DNA of 34,736 nucleotides from NCBI GenBank assembly GCA_016874035.1, contig VGVM01000027.1, positions 1 to 34,736 of the forward strand, read 5' to 3'. Positions 16,777 through 25,296 of the stretch are shown here, in pieces. The position numbers and the translations under genes were made by a program. The notes under the pieces are model-generated. The model worked only from the letters and a program-made list of their open reading frames with translations. It searched no databases and was not told the DNA's origin. The DNA is from Gemmatimonadota bacterium. Lineage in GTDB: Bacteria; Gemmatimonadota; Gemmatimonadetes; Gemmatimonadales; Gemmatimonadaceae. Numbering within the stretch: position 1 is the first letter of the stretch; the number at the start of each line of letters is the position of its first letter.

Positions 16777-17885
16777 GCCGCCTGCCACTCGCGCGTACCG
16801 TGCTGGCGGGCCTGGCCGTGGCCGCGGGCTCCGCGCAGGCCCAGCGACCCGTGTACGGGCCGACGATGTTCTGGGAATCCGGACTGGTGAATATCCCGGC
16901 GGCCTACGTCGCTCCGCTGGGCGGCGACCTGAACGTCAGCTTCACGCGCCTGAACCTGAGCGGCACCGAGGTCGGCAGCGCGCAGTTGCTCACGGCGAGC
17001 CAGAACATCGCGCTCAGCGCCTCGCTCTGGGGCCGCGCCGAGGCGGGGATTTCCGTGTTCTCGGGCGACCTGCGCAACGGCTTCTTCGCGAAGGCGATGC
17101 TTGTGGATGAAACCGATGGCATCTGGCGCCGCGGGCTGAGGCACTGGCTCCCGAGCGTCGCGGTCGGCGTGCGAAACCTCGGCACCGAGAAGCAGCTCGA
17201 CCGGCTCGCGCTGACGGGGAACGCGAACGTCTCGACGGCGCCTTCCATGTACGGCGTGGCCACGCGGACGTTCGTGCTCGCGAAGGGGACCGACGCCGCG
17301 CACCCGAAACTCCAGGTTGGCCTGACGGCCGGCTACGGGACAGGGTTGTTCAAGGATGACGGTGGGCTCGGCGAGCGGTACGCCGCTGCGCCGACGGGCG
17401 GGGCGTTCGGCGGCGCGGTCGCCGACATCGCGCTCGGACGGAACAGTTCGCTCACGCTGATGGCCGAGCAGGACGCCTGGGACGTCAACGCGGGTGTGCG
17501 CCTGGACGTGCGCGGGCTCCGCATCGCGTATTCGATCATCGAGCTCGGCGCCGCCGAGGAACTCAAGAACGGGATCACCACGGTGGCGTCCCGGAAATCT
17601 TCGGTGACGATCGGCTGGCAGACGAACATCCTCTCGCTGGTCCGCGGGAACCGCCTCGAGGAGCGCACGGCCCGCACCGAGCAGGCGCAGGGCGACCTGC
17701 AGCGGCAGGTGCAGATCGCGCAGCAGCGCATTGACGCGATCTCGGGCCAGCTCGACGCATTGCGCGTGGTGACCGGCGCCGACCGTGCGGCGGAGCGCGC
17801 CGCACTCGAACGGCAGCTGCGCGAGGAGCAGGACACACTCAAGCGCCTGCAGGACCTCATCAAGAATCGCAAGCCGCCCGAATGA
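16773..17885 (+). CDS. Predicted outer-membrane barrel with C-terminal coiled coil (paralogue B)
   Basis: A 370-residue protein whose ATG overlaps the preceding stop (ATGA). Signal peptide is MSRLPLARTVLAGLAVAAGSAQAQ. It aligns with the previous gene product along its length: GLVNIPAAYVAP against GLIIIPVAWVSP, HWLPSVAVGVRNLG against WLPSIAVGARNLG, and LTAGYGTGLFKDDGGLG against LTAGYGNGLFKETGNLG. The coil from about residue 290 differs in sequence but ends in the same motif, RKPPE. Tandem duplication followed by divergence is the plain reading, and the pair may form a hetero-oligomer. Function is unknown. Confidence 0.73.
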   Translation: MSRLPLARTVLAGLAVAAGSAQAQRPVYGPTMFWESGLVNIPAAYVAPLGGDLNVSFTRLNLSGTEVGSAQLLTASQNIALSASLWGRAEAGISVFSGDLRNGFFAKAMLVDETDGIWRRGLRHWLPSVAVGVRNLGTEKQLDRLALTGNANVSTAPSMYGVATRTFVLAKGTDAAHPKLQVGLTAGYGTGLFKDDGGLGERYAAAPTGGAFGGAVADIALGRNSSLTLMAEQDAWDVNAGVRLDVRGLRIAYSIIELGAAEELKNGITTVASRKSSVTIGWQTNILSLVRGNRLEERTARTEQAQGDLQRQVQIAQQRIDAISGQLDALRVVTGADRAAERAALERQLREEQDTLKRLQDLIKNRKPPE

Positions 17886-18580
17886 CGCACAGCGCAGTCG
17901 GGCGTATGCAGTTGGCGGGAGGGCGCGCGGGCAGGTCACTGCTGGTCGCGCTTGCCCTGATTGCCATCGGTTCGGGCGCAAGTCCAGGGAGCGCAGCGGC
18001 GCAGGGCGCGCCGCCGCGCACGTTGCAGGATTCGCTGGAGGCCGCGCGCCGCGAGCGTTTGGCGCTCGAGGCCGCCGTGGAGCGGCAGCTGGCCGCCGGC
18101 ATGGCGGAGCGGGCACGCGCACTGGCAATGAGCCCGGAAGCCACGGCGCTGCTCAGGCTGGAGGCGCTCCTGGACTCGGCGCAGCACCGGCTCACCGCGC
18201 AGCGTGACCGGATCCGCCAGCTTCGCGATGCGACGGTGCCCACGGACAAGGCCGTCTTGGTCATCATGCTCAAGGCCGAGGGCCTGGCGGGAACCGATTT
18301 CGGCGCCACGCTGGTGATCAACGGGGTGCAGCGCGGGCCGGTGGTGTTCGCGCCGGATCGCGTACGTGCCCTCGCAGGTGGTGCCGCTGAGGAGTTGTAT
18401 CGCGGCGATGTCCCGCCGGGCGACCAGCGGATCATGATCGCGGTAGCCGGGCAATCGCTCACGGCGACCGAGACTATCGCGATGCCGGTGGCGCTGCGGG
18501 AAGTGCGCTACGTCGAGTTCGCGCTCCGCGGCGGGCGACTCGTGCCGACGTCATGGATCAGTCGCGCGGCGTCGCCCTGA
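17882..18580 (+). CDS. Exported coiled-coil protein of unknown function
   Basis: A 232-residue protein coupled to the gene before it (ATGA overlap). A signal peptide (RSLLVALALIAIGSGASPGSA) is cleaved near AAAQG. Residues about 47-120 are strongly helical and heptad-like (LEAARRERLALEAAVERQL, LEALLDSAQHRLTAQRDRI). Residues about 122-220 form a likely beta domain (KAVLVIMLKAEGL, DQRIMIAVAGQSL, VRYVEFALRGGRL). No family was recognised. Being periplasmic and between barrel and repeat-protein genes, it may link the outer-membrane parts to the rest of the machine. This is inference. Confidence 0.72.
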   Translation: MTHSAVGRMQLAGGRAGRSLLVALALIAIGSGASPGSAAAQGAPPRTLQDSLEAARRERLALEAAVERQLAAGMAERARALAMSPEATALLRLEALLDSAQHRLTAQRDRIRQLRDATVPTDKAVLVIMLKAEGLAGTDFGATLVINGVQRGPVVFAPDRVRALAGGAAEELYRGDVPPGDQRIMIAVAGQSLTATETIAMPVALREVRYVEFALRGGRLVPTSWISRAASP

Positions 18581-21500
18581 AGCTCGCGATCGCTGCGTTG
18601 GCGTGGGCGGTTGGCCAGCCCGCGCAGGCGCAGCTCCCGCTGGCGGATCTCCCTCAGGGCCAGCTGCCGCAGGCGCAGCCGACACAGCAGCCGGGCGCGT
18701 GCTATCGGGCTGTCCCGGCGGGCTCCCTCGCTGACGACCAGACGCTGGGACTCGAACGCGCGGCAGCGCTCGCGGACCTGACGGCGGGCAGGCCGTTCGC
18801 GGCGATGGATCGGCTCGAGCGGGTGATCGGGGACGTCAACTCGGGGAGCCTGCGCGGCGCCCGCGCGGCTGCGGTCGCGACGTTGGCGCGTGCATACGAC
18901 CGCTCGGGCTGCCGGGAGGCGTTCCGTGGCGTCGCCGCCAGGCTTTCGGGCACTGCGGACCTTTCCCAGGCCGATCGCACATGGCTCGACGCGCGGTCCC
19001 AGCTGAACAGCGGTCGCGCCGCCGAGGCGGCGGCAAGCGCGCCGGTGGACTCGACGACCTCGCCGTTGGCGCGGTGGAGTGCACGGGCCTCGCAGGCGAA
19101 CGCGGCGCTGGCCGCCGGGCAGACAGCGCGCGCGATCGCGCTGGTGTCGGCGTCGCTCGATTCGGCCCGCGCGCTGTCGGCTGCCGTTGACGGCGTGGTA
19201 AGTGGGCCGGGCGTTGCTGCATTCGCGCGCAATGTGGTGGCGCGGCGCGCATGGGGCGTGCTCTGGGCGCCTGCCGTTGCGGCGGGCGCTGCGGCCGGCG
19301 AAGTCGTGGCCGCCGCGAACGCCGGCGAGCTTCCCGCGGCCAGCGACACGCGCATTGCGCGGCCGGCCGATGTCCACGACGCCTTGCGCGCACTCGGCGT
19401 CCCGGGAACCGACGCCGCGATCACCTCGCTCGTGTGGGCCGATGGCGGGTCGCTCGACGAAGTGCGAACGATGGGCGACTCAGTGCGGGAGGCCGATGCA
19501 AGGTCGGCACGCGCGGCGTATCGCGCGGCGGCGCTGCGCTCAGGCCGTGCGGAACGGCTGGCGGCGGGCGCGCGATTGACGGCCGCGGTGCGCGCGACGG
19601 CCGACTCCCTGGCGCGTGAAGAGGCCACGCTGCGTGTGCTGCGCGATTCGGTCGCGCGGCAGGATTCGGCGGTGGAGCGCGGGCTGCGCACCTTCCGCAC
19701 GCAGATCGCAACGAAGGCGGCGGCCGTCCAGAACGCGGTCGCGGAGCACCTGCGCGTGCTCGACACGGTACAGGCGCAGGCGCTGCGAGTCGAAGCCACA
19801 CGGCGGATCCACGACGGCGATCGCGCGGCTGCCTCGGACTACCGGGCCGTCGCGGAGGTGACGCTCCGAACGCTGGACGGCGCGCTCGCGAGCCTGGACA
19901 TCGCGCGGCAACGCGACAGCGCGCGGGCGCGGGTCGCGCGGGTTTCGGCCTCGCTCGCTGCGGCGCGCGCGGCGCAGGACTCGGCGCTCACGATCGCGAT
20001 CGCGGCAGAGCGGCGCATCGCGGCGGACGCGGACGCCGAGATCGCGGCGGCCGACGCCGAGGTGCGGGCCGCCGACGAATCGCGATCGGCGCTAATCCAA
20101 CGGGCCACCACGACGGTCACTCAGGTGCTTGGCGCGCGGGCCCCGGCGCTGAAGGCACTCGCGGGTCAGGTCGCGGTGACCGTGGGCTTCGCGCGGGCGC
20201 ATGCGCTGTTCTTCGCGAGTGTCGAGGGCGACACGTTGCGGGCGCCGTCCGCCGAAGTGGCGCGGCGCCGCGACGCCGCGCTGGCCGCGGCGACGGAAGT
20301 GGTGGATGCCAACCAGGGCCACGCGCTCAGGCCGGCCGTGCTGTACGAACTCGGCGAGCTCCTGACCCGCAAGGCGGACGCCGACTTTGCCACCGCGCAG
20401 CGCGCGGGCAGCAACGTCGAGCGCCCGGATTACGGGCCGGCGATCGCGCGCTTCGATTCGCTGCTGACTCGCTACCCGACGGACCCGCGCGTGGATGCCG
20501 CGGCGTACACGATGGGTACGCTCGCGTTCGCGAGCGCGCGCTACGATGACGCGGCGCGCGCGTTTGGCGTGGTGATGGCGAACGAGCGCTCGGCGTTCCG
20601 CGCCGAGGGCTACTTCCGTGATGGCGACGCGAAGTTCGAGCAGGCCGTGAAGGTGGGCAGCACGACGCGGCGGGCGGCGCTGGTGTCCGCGGCGGCGTCC
20701 TACGCGCGCGTGATCGAACTCGCGCCCGGCGGCGACCTGTACTTCATGGCGCTCTACAAGCTCGGTTGGAGCAACTACATGCAGGCCGAGCGCCAGAACT
20801 CGGACGAGTATCGCGCGGCGGTGGAGCAGTTCTCGCGCCTGGTGCGTGAGGTGGACGCGCTGCCCGCCGAGCGTCAGGCCCGGCTTTCGCTGCGTCAGGA
20901 GGCGATTGACTACCTCGCGATCGCGATCACGCAGCTGGGTGGGGCGGAGGAGGCGGTGCGGTACCTGGGCGCGATCCCGGACGTGACGACGCGCATGCTC
21001 GTGCTGCGCCGTGTGGCGCACGCGTTGCGCGACCAGGGCGAGTTCGCGAGTGCCGTGATCGTGTACCGCGGCGCCGTGGAGCAGGTGCCGATGCACCCGG
21101 CGGTGCTCGACACGCGCGTGGAGTTGGTGGACCTGTTCCAGTCGCGACTGCTCGAACCGGCGCGCGCGCAGGCGGCGCGGCTGGAACTGATCGAGCACCT
21201 CGCGCCGACGTCGCCGTGGGGCACCGCGAACGCGGACAGCGGCGTGCGGCGGCGGACGGCGGTGGCGCGCGAGCGCGCGCTGCGCGAGGCGGGTTCGTAC
21301 GCGATGACGCAGCGCGGCTACGCTGACGCCGCACGGCTGTTTGCCCAGTACATGGGCGAGTTCGCCGCGGCGGATTCGGCGCAGCGGATCAGTGCGCTCG
21401 AGGGCGACGCCCGGTTCGGCGCGCGCGACTGGTACGGCTCGGGGCTGGCGCACGCGCGCACGTCCACACGCTGGGCGCGGGATTCCGTGCTCGAGGCGGC

Positions 21501-23133
21501 CGCACGGCGGAATGCCGTGGTGGCGTTCGACTCGGCGCTGGTGACGGCGCGGCGCGACGGCGCGGCGCGGCCCGCGCCACTCAAGGAAATTGAGGACTCG
21601 CTGTTCGCGGCGACCGAGCGATTCGTCGTGCGCGCGCCGCGGGCGGACGCGAAGCAGGCCCTGATCACGATGGGCCGCCGGGCGAGCGAAGCGCAGCGCT
21701 GGGACGTCGTGGTGAGCGCGTTTGCACGCGTCGCGGACGAGTGGCCGACGGACGCCATCGCGCCGGACGCGCGAAAGTTCGTTGCCGATGCGCGGTACCG
21801 GCTCGGCCAGTATGCGGCGGCACAGGCGGAATGGACGCGCGCCCGGGAGCAGGCGCTCAGGGCCACGCCGCCGCGGCGCGCGCTGGCCGATTCGATCGTG
21901 ACGGTGCGCGTTGCTGCCGCGGCGGCGGTGGCCGACTCGCTGGTAAGACGGGGCATGTTCGTGGCAGCGGCGGATTCGATCCTCGCGCCGGTTGCAGCGG
22001 ATATCGGTGACGCCACGCGGGCGGCCGACGTGCTGCGGAACGTGATCGAGGTGCACCTGGTTGCCGACAGCGTTGCCCGCGGGCGGGCGGATACCGTGGG
22101 GAGCCGGATCGCGCGAACGCGGGCCATCCGGGCGATCGAAACGCTGGCCTCGCGGTACCCGGTGTACACGCACACGCTGACCTACTCGGCGCTGCGCGCG
22201 CGGCTGCTGGTGGATGTGGGTCAGCCTGTGGATGCGGCGATGGCGCTGGAGACCCTGGCCACGACCAATGCAACCTGGGCCGGGCGCGCCGATGCGATGG
22301 TGCGCGCGGCCGTGCTGCTGGACTCGATTGGCCAACCGCGCGAGGCCGCGGCGGCGTTTGAGCGGTTTGCGGCGGCCTACCCGCGCGACGCCCGCGCGGC
22401 GGATGCGCAATACAACGCGGCGGTGATCCTGCGCGATGCGAAGCTCCCGGCGGATGCGGCGCGGGCCTTCCAGGCGTTCGCGTCGCGCTTCCCGGCAGAC
22501 ACTCGAGTGGGCGACGCGCTCGCGGCCCGCGTGCTCGCGATTCGCGCCTCGGGTGACACCACGGCGATCGCCACCGACTTGATCCGGCTGTGCGTGCGTC
22601 CGGCGGCGTCGCTTGCGGCGCTGGGCGCGGCGGCCGGGACGATCTGTGCGGACCGTACTGGCGCGCGGGAGTTCGCTGCCGGCATGACGCAGTGGGACCG
22701 GTACGCCGCGCTCAAGCTCGAGATTCGTACGCGCGCGCAGCTGACCCGCGCCGGCGTGGATGCGGCTTCTGCGACCAAGCTCGCGGTCCTCCGCTCGATA
22801 ACTGGGAGTTTCTCCCGAGCCGTGCAGACCGGTTCGGCGAACTGGGTGGCGGCCGGCACGTTCCAGTCGGGGCTCGCGCAGTGGTACTACGGTTTGTTCC
22901 TGCGCGATGTGGTGCTCCCGGCCGACCTGAGCGACGCCCAGCGGGACGGAGCGCGCAACGGCAGTGCGCAGCAGGCCCAGCAGTACTTCGACGCGGCGAT
23001 CGCGGCGTGGACAGCGCTGGTGCAGAAGGCGGAGGCCGAACAGCTGAGCGGCGCGTGGGTCGACAAGACCCGCGCGGCCCTCAAGGGCGAAGGGATTCCC
23101 CCGCGCACGCTGGCTCCGGGGGGAACGCCATGA
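18553..23133 (+). CDS. Giant exported helical-repeat (TPR-like) protein
   Basis: A 1526-residue protein whose start overlaps the previous gene by 28 bases. Signal peptide LKLAIAALAWAVGQPAQAQ is followed by a Gln/Pro-rich linker. Residues about 60-230 and 590-840 contain helix pairs like those of TPR and TolA-binding (YbgF-type) proteins: ALYKLGWSNYMQAERQ, AAYTMGTLAFASARYDDAARAF. A long Arg/Ala/Asp coiled-coil stretch fills about 270-520. More repeats run from about 1000 to 1330 (AADAQYNAAVILRDAKLPADAARAFQAFASRFP). Such proteins act as periplasmic scaffolds. The operon, with ExbB/ExbD genes after it, recalls TPR proteins of the myxobacterial Glt complex, though no orthology can be shown here. 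Third-position GC is extreme. Confidence 0.78.
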   Translation: MDQSRGVALKLAIAALAWAVGQPAQAQLPLADLPQGQLPQAQPTQQPGACYRAVPAGSLADDQTLGLERAAALADLTAGRPFAAMDRLERVIGDVNSGSLRGARAAAVATLARAYDRSGCREAFRGVAARLSGTADLSQADRTWLDARSQLNSGRAAEAAASAPVDSTTSPLARWSARASQANAALAAGQTARAIALVSASLDSARALSAAVDGVVSGPGVAAFARNVVARRAWGVLWAPAVAAGAAAGEVVAAANAGELPAASDTRIARPADVHDALRALGVPGTDAAITSLVWADGGSLDEVRTMGDSVREADARSARAAYRAAALRSGRAERLAAGARLTAAVRATADSLAREEATLRVLRDSVARQDSAVERGLRTFRTQIATKAAAVQNAVAEHLRVLDTVQAQALRVEATRRIHDGDRAAASDYRAVAEVTLRTLDGALASLDIARQRDSARARVARVSASLAAARAAQDSALTIAIAAERRIAADADAEIAAADAEVRAADESRSALIQRATTTVTQVLGARAPALKALAGQVAVTVGFARAHALFFASVEGDTLRAPSAEVARRRDAALAAATEVVDANQGHALRPAVLYELGELLTRKADADFATAQRAGSNVERPDYGPAIARFDSLLTRYPTDPRVDAAAYTMGTLAFASARYDDAARAFGVVMANERSAFRAEGYFRDGDAKFEQAVKVGSTTRRAALVSAAASYARVIELAPGGDLYFMALYKLGWSNYMQAERQNSDEYRAAVEQFSRLVREVDALPAERQARLSLRQEAIDYLAIAITQLGGAEEAVRYLGAIPDVTTRMLVLRRVAHALRDQGEFASAVIVYRGAVEQVPMHPAVLDTRVELVDLFQSRLLEPARAQAARLELIEHLAPTSPWGTANADSGVRRRTAVARERALREAGSYAMTQRGYADAARLFAQYMGEFAAADSAQRISALEGDARFGARDWYGSGLAHARTSTRWARDSVLEAAARRNAVVAFDSALVTARRDGAARPAPLKEIEDSLFAATERFVVRAPRADAKQALITMGRRASEAQRWDVVVSAFARVADEWPTDAIAPDARKFVADARYRLGQYAAAQAEWTRAREQALRATPPRRALADSIVTVRVAAAAAVADSLVRRGMFVAAADSILAPVAADIGDATRAADVLRNVIEVHLVADSVARGRADTVGSRIARTRAIRAIETLASRYPVYTHTLTYSALRARLLVDVGQPVDAAMALETLATTNATWAGRADAMVRAAVLLDSIGQPREAAAAFERFAAAYPRDARAADAQYNAAVILRDAKLPADAARAFQAFASRFPADTRVGDALAARVLAIRASGDTTAIATDLIRLCVRPAASLAALGAAAGTICADRTGAREFAAGMTQWDRYAALKLEIRTRAQLTRAGVDAASATKLAVLRSITGSFSRAVQTGSANWVAAGTFQSGLAQWYYGLFLRDVVLPADLSDAQRDGARNGSAQQAQQYFDAAIAAWTALVQKAEAEQLSGAWVDKTRAALKGEGIPPRTLAPGGTP

Positions 23134-23576
23134 CGATCGCATCACGCCGGCCAAGGCTCGTCGTCTTCGGGCTGCTGGCGCTGGCGGCCAGCGCCTCGAT
23201 GGCCCGCGGCCAGGCGGTGCAGGGAAGCCAGCCCCAGGGACAGTCCCAGGGGCAGCCCCAAGCAGCGACCCAAGGTCCGCCGCAAGGCGCGGGTCAGGCA
23301 CGCCCGGCCGCGCAGGGGGCCGCAACGGCTCGCGACAGCACGCCGCGGCTGGGCCGCCGTCGCGCGCTGGACATCCGGGCAACGGCACCTGCGCCCGAGG
23401 TGGTCACGATCCGGCCACGAGCGATCCCGGCCTTCGACCGCGCCATGGCGCTCGACTCGGTCCTCGCCCTCAGCCTGCCCCGTGGCAACGGAATGCGGGG
23501 GACAGTCGTCCTACTGCCAGGGGTGTTGCCGTTCGTCCGCCCCGATTCCGTCACCCGTCCCAACCCGCCCGAATGA
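23130..23576 (+). CDS. Small exported Gln/Gly-rich protein
   Basis: A 148-residue protein coupled at both ends by ATGA overlaps. The signal peptide (LVVFGLLALAASASMARGQA) is followed by a low-complexity tract of about 40 residues in which Gln alternates with Pro, Gly, Ser and Ala (SQPQGQSQGQPQAATQG). The rest, about residues 70-148, has no motif I know: ALDIRATAPAPEVVTIRPR and ALDSVLALSLPRGNG. A frame open further upstream lies inside the giant gene and is not used. The strict coupling argues that it is a working part of the machine, perhaps a flexible periplasmic linker. Confidence 0.7.
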   Translation: MTIASRRPRLVVFGLLALAASASMARGQAVQGSQPQGQSQGQPQAATQGPPQGAGQARPAAQGAATARDSTPRLGRRRALDIRATAPAPEVVTIRPRAIPAFDRAMALDSVLALSLPRGNGMRGTVVLLPGVLPFVRPDSVTRPNPPE

Positions 23577-24190
23577 GCACGCTCATCGAATGGTACCGCG
23601 CCGGCGGCCCGGTCATGCACGCGATCCTTGCGGTCGCGATCCTTGGCTTGGCCGTCTTCATCGAGCGCGTCTATGTCATCACGACCAACTCGCGCGGCAG
23701 CGATCGCGATTTCATTGACAAGGTCGTGGGGCTCGCGCGCACCGGAAAGACCGACGAGGCCGCGCGCCTCTGCGTCGAGCACAAGACGGCGCTCGCGTAC
23801 ATCGGCGAGCTGGTGCTCAAGAGCCCCAGCCGCAGCGAGGCCGACCTCCAGAACTCCGCGGACGCGGCGAGTGTTGCGGCCCTGCCATCGTTGACGCGCC
23901 GCCTGCATTACCTCCCGATGCTCGCGAACGTGGCGACGTTGATCGGCCTGCTCGGGACGATCTTCGGGCTGCGCGAGGCCTTCAGTTCGGTCGCGCTGGT
24001 CAGCGCGGCGGAGCGGTCCGGCAAGCTGGCGAGCGGCATCGCGGTCGCGCTGAACGCGACGGGGTTTGGCCTGATGGTGGCGATCCCGCTTTCGCTGGCC
24101 CACGGGTGGCTCACGTCGCGCGCCGAGCTGTTGATCGAGCGGGCGGACGAGTTCTCGGTCAAGCTGATCAACGCGCTCAGCGCGCGGTAA
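23573..24190 (+). CDS. MotA/TolQ/ExbB-family proton-channel (stator) protein
   Basis: A 205-residue inner-membrane protein with the three-helix layout of ExbB/TolQ/AglR: helix 1 about 14-36 (AILAVAILGLAVFIERVYV), a cytoplasmic domain, helix 2 about 118-140 with NVATLIGLLGTIFGLREAF, and helix 3 about 158-180 with ALNATGFGLMVAIP. The GLLGT.FG and AL.AT..GL.VAIP signatures are those of the family. It forms a pentamer around two ExbD-type helices and conducts protons to drive movement in the periplasm. It is coupled to the gene before (ATGA) and sits 21 bases before the first ExbD-type gene. Confidence 0.93.
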   Translation: MSTLIEWYRAGGPVMHAILAVAILGLAVFIERVYVITTNSRGSDRDFIDKVVGLARTGKTDEAARLCVEHKTALAYIGELVLKSPSRSEADLQNSADAASVAALPSLTRRLHYLPMLANVATLIGLLGTIFGLREAFSSVALVSAAERSGKLASGIAVALNATGFGLMVAIPLSLAHGWLTSRAELLIERADEFSVKLINALSAR

Positions 24191-24211
24191 GCGAGAGGCA
24201 TCGGGGCGGGC

Positions 24212-24727
24212 GTGGCGTCCACCTACTTCCACCGCACGCGGCTCCGCCGCAAGGCGCAGAAGGCGGCACTCGGCGAGGAGATCAACCTCGTGCCGCTGGT
24301 GGATATCCTCACGTCCATCGTGTTCTTCTCGCTGCTCACCTACGCGGGCAGCGCGCTCGCGGCGCTGACGAGTTTCGACCTGACGCTCCCGCCGACCGTG
24401 GTGAACCAAGCGCAGGCGGCGCAGCTGCGCGAGAAGGAAGTGCTGAACCTCCTGCTCGCGGTGCGGGTCTATGACGACCGGCTCGAAATCGAGCATTCCG
24501 CGGATGGCGGGTACCGGCGCGTGATCTTCGGCATCGCGGGCGTGTCGCTCGACACGCTCGAGACCGAGATGGCCGCGATCCGCGAGAAGTACCCGGAGAA
24601 CCGCGACGTGCTCGTGGTTCCCGCCGACGGGATCAGCTATGATGGCATCGTGCAGATCCTCGAACGGCTAAAGCGCGCGCGCTACAGCGGCATTGCGCTC
24701 GGCACGCGGTCGCGGGCCCGCTCATGA
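24212..24727 (+). CDS. ExbD/TolR-family protein, copy 1
   Basis: A 171-residue protein from GTG 24212. A basic cytoplasmic N-terminus leads to one membrane helix, INLVPLVDILTSIVFFSLL, with Asp31 at the proton-binding place of ExbD/TolR/MotB. The periplasmic part, about residues 55-165, has the family end YDGIVQILERLKRARYSGIALGT. It should pair with copy 2 in the ExbB-type pentamer. Compared with usual ExbD the INVTPLID segment is altered to INLVPLVD. GTG is taken as start since it keeps the short basic leader; no strong ribosome binding site decides it. Confidence 0.9.
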   Translation: MASTYFHRTRLRRKAQKAALGEEINLVPLVDILTSIVFFSLLTYAGSALAALTSFDLTLPPTVVNQAQAAQLREKEVLNLLLAVRVYDDRLEIEHSADGGYRRVIFGIAGVSLDTLETEMAAIREKYPENRDVLVVPADGISYDGIVQILERLKRARYSGIALGTRSRARS

Positions 24728-25296
24728 GCCGCGCGCGCGAAGAGCGCCGCATGCGGCGTATCAAGCAGTTCGCGAAGTTCCGGATCGTCCAGCTGAACCT
24801 CGTGCCGCTGGTGGACACGTTCGTGTCGATCGTGTTCTTCGCGCTCACGACCTCCAGCGTGGGCGAGCTCGCGCCCGTCGTGCCCGGCGTGACACTGCCC
24901 CAGGCCAGCGTCGGGATGAACGCGCTCTCGCAGTTGACGCTGGGAGTGGGCGCGGACGTCACGTTGGCGAACCGCCCGGTCATGAGCACCGTTGATGCCG
25001 CGCTGTCGGCTTCGGACGATCCGGGCCAGCCGCTCAAGATTCCCCAGCTGTACAGCGAGCTCCGCACCATGGCGGATTCGCTGCGGCGCGCGCGCGGCCT
25101 GCCGGCGGACCAGGATCTCGACACGCCGCTCGCGATCCAGGGCGACAAGACGATGCGATTCGACCTGTTGTCGCGATTCATGCAGACGGCGCGACTGGCG
25201 GGTTTCCGGCGGATCTCGCTGCAGGTTGAGCGCGTGTCGCCACCGGACGAAGCCGCGGCCGGCGCCCCTGCGCCGACAGGCCCGGGACCGGACTGA
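24724..25296 (+). CDS. ExbD/TolR-family protein, copy 2
   Basis: A 190-residue protein coupled to copy 1 by an ATGA overlap. The basic leader is followed by LNLVPLVDTFVSIVFFALT with Asp31 at exactly the same place as in copy 1. The periplasmic part has diverged: the last helix (FDLLSRFMQTARLAGFRRISLQVER) is kept, but an insertion around residues 60-120 and a Pro/Ala tail are different. Two unlike ExbD proteins with one ExbB protein is the pattern of AglR-AglQ-AglS and of some Tol/Exb variants, and suggests a hetero-pair inside the stator. Confidence 0.9.
   Translation: MSRAREERRMRRIKQFAKFRIVQLNLVPLVDTFVSIVFFALTTSSVGELAPVVPGVTLPQASVGMNALSQLTLGVGADVTLANRPVMSTVDAALSASDDPGQPLKIPQLYSELRTMADSLRRARGLPADQDLDTPLAIQGDKTMRFDLLSRFMQTARLAGFRRISLQVERVSPPDEAAAGAPAPTGPGPD

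Noticed and set aside
16410-18128. 572-codon minus-strand frame
   Set aside because: Antisense to the two barrel genes, Arg/Pro-rich, no motif; composition artefact.
22590-23129. Upstream extension of the small Q-rich protein
   Set aside because: It runs out of frame inside the giant gene; the signal peptide begins at 23130 with an ATGA overlap.
20092-23388. 1098-codon open frame on the minus strand
   Set aside because: It is antisense to the giant repeat gene; its Arg/His/Pro-rich product is the usual shadow of extreme third-position GC, with no domain or signal peptide.
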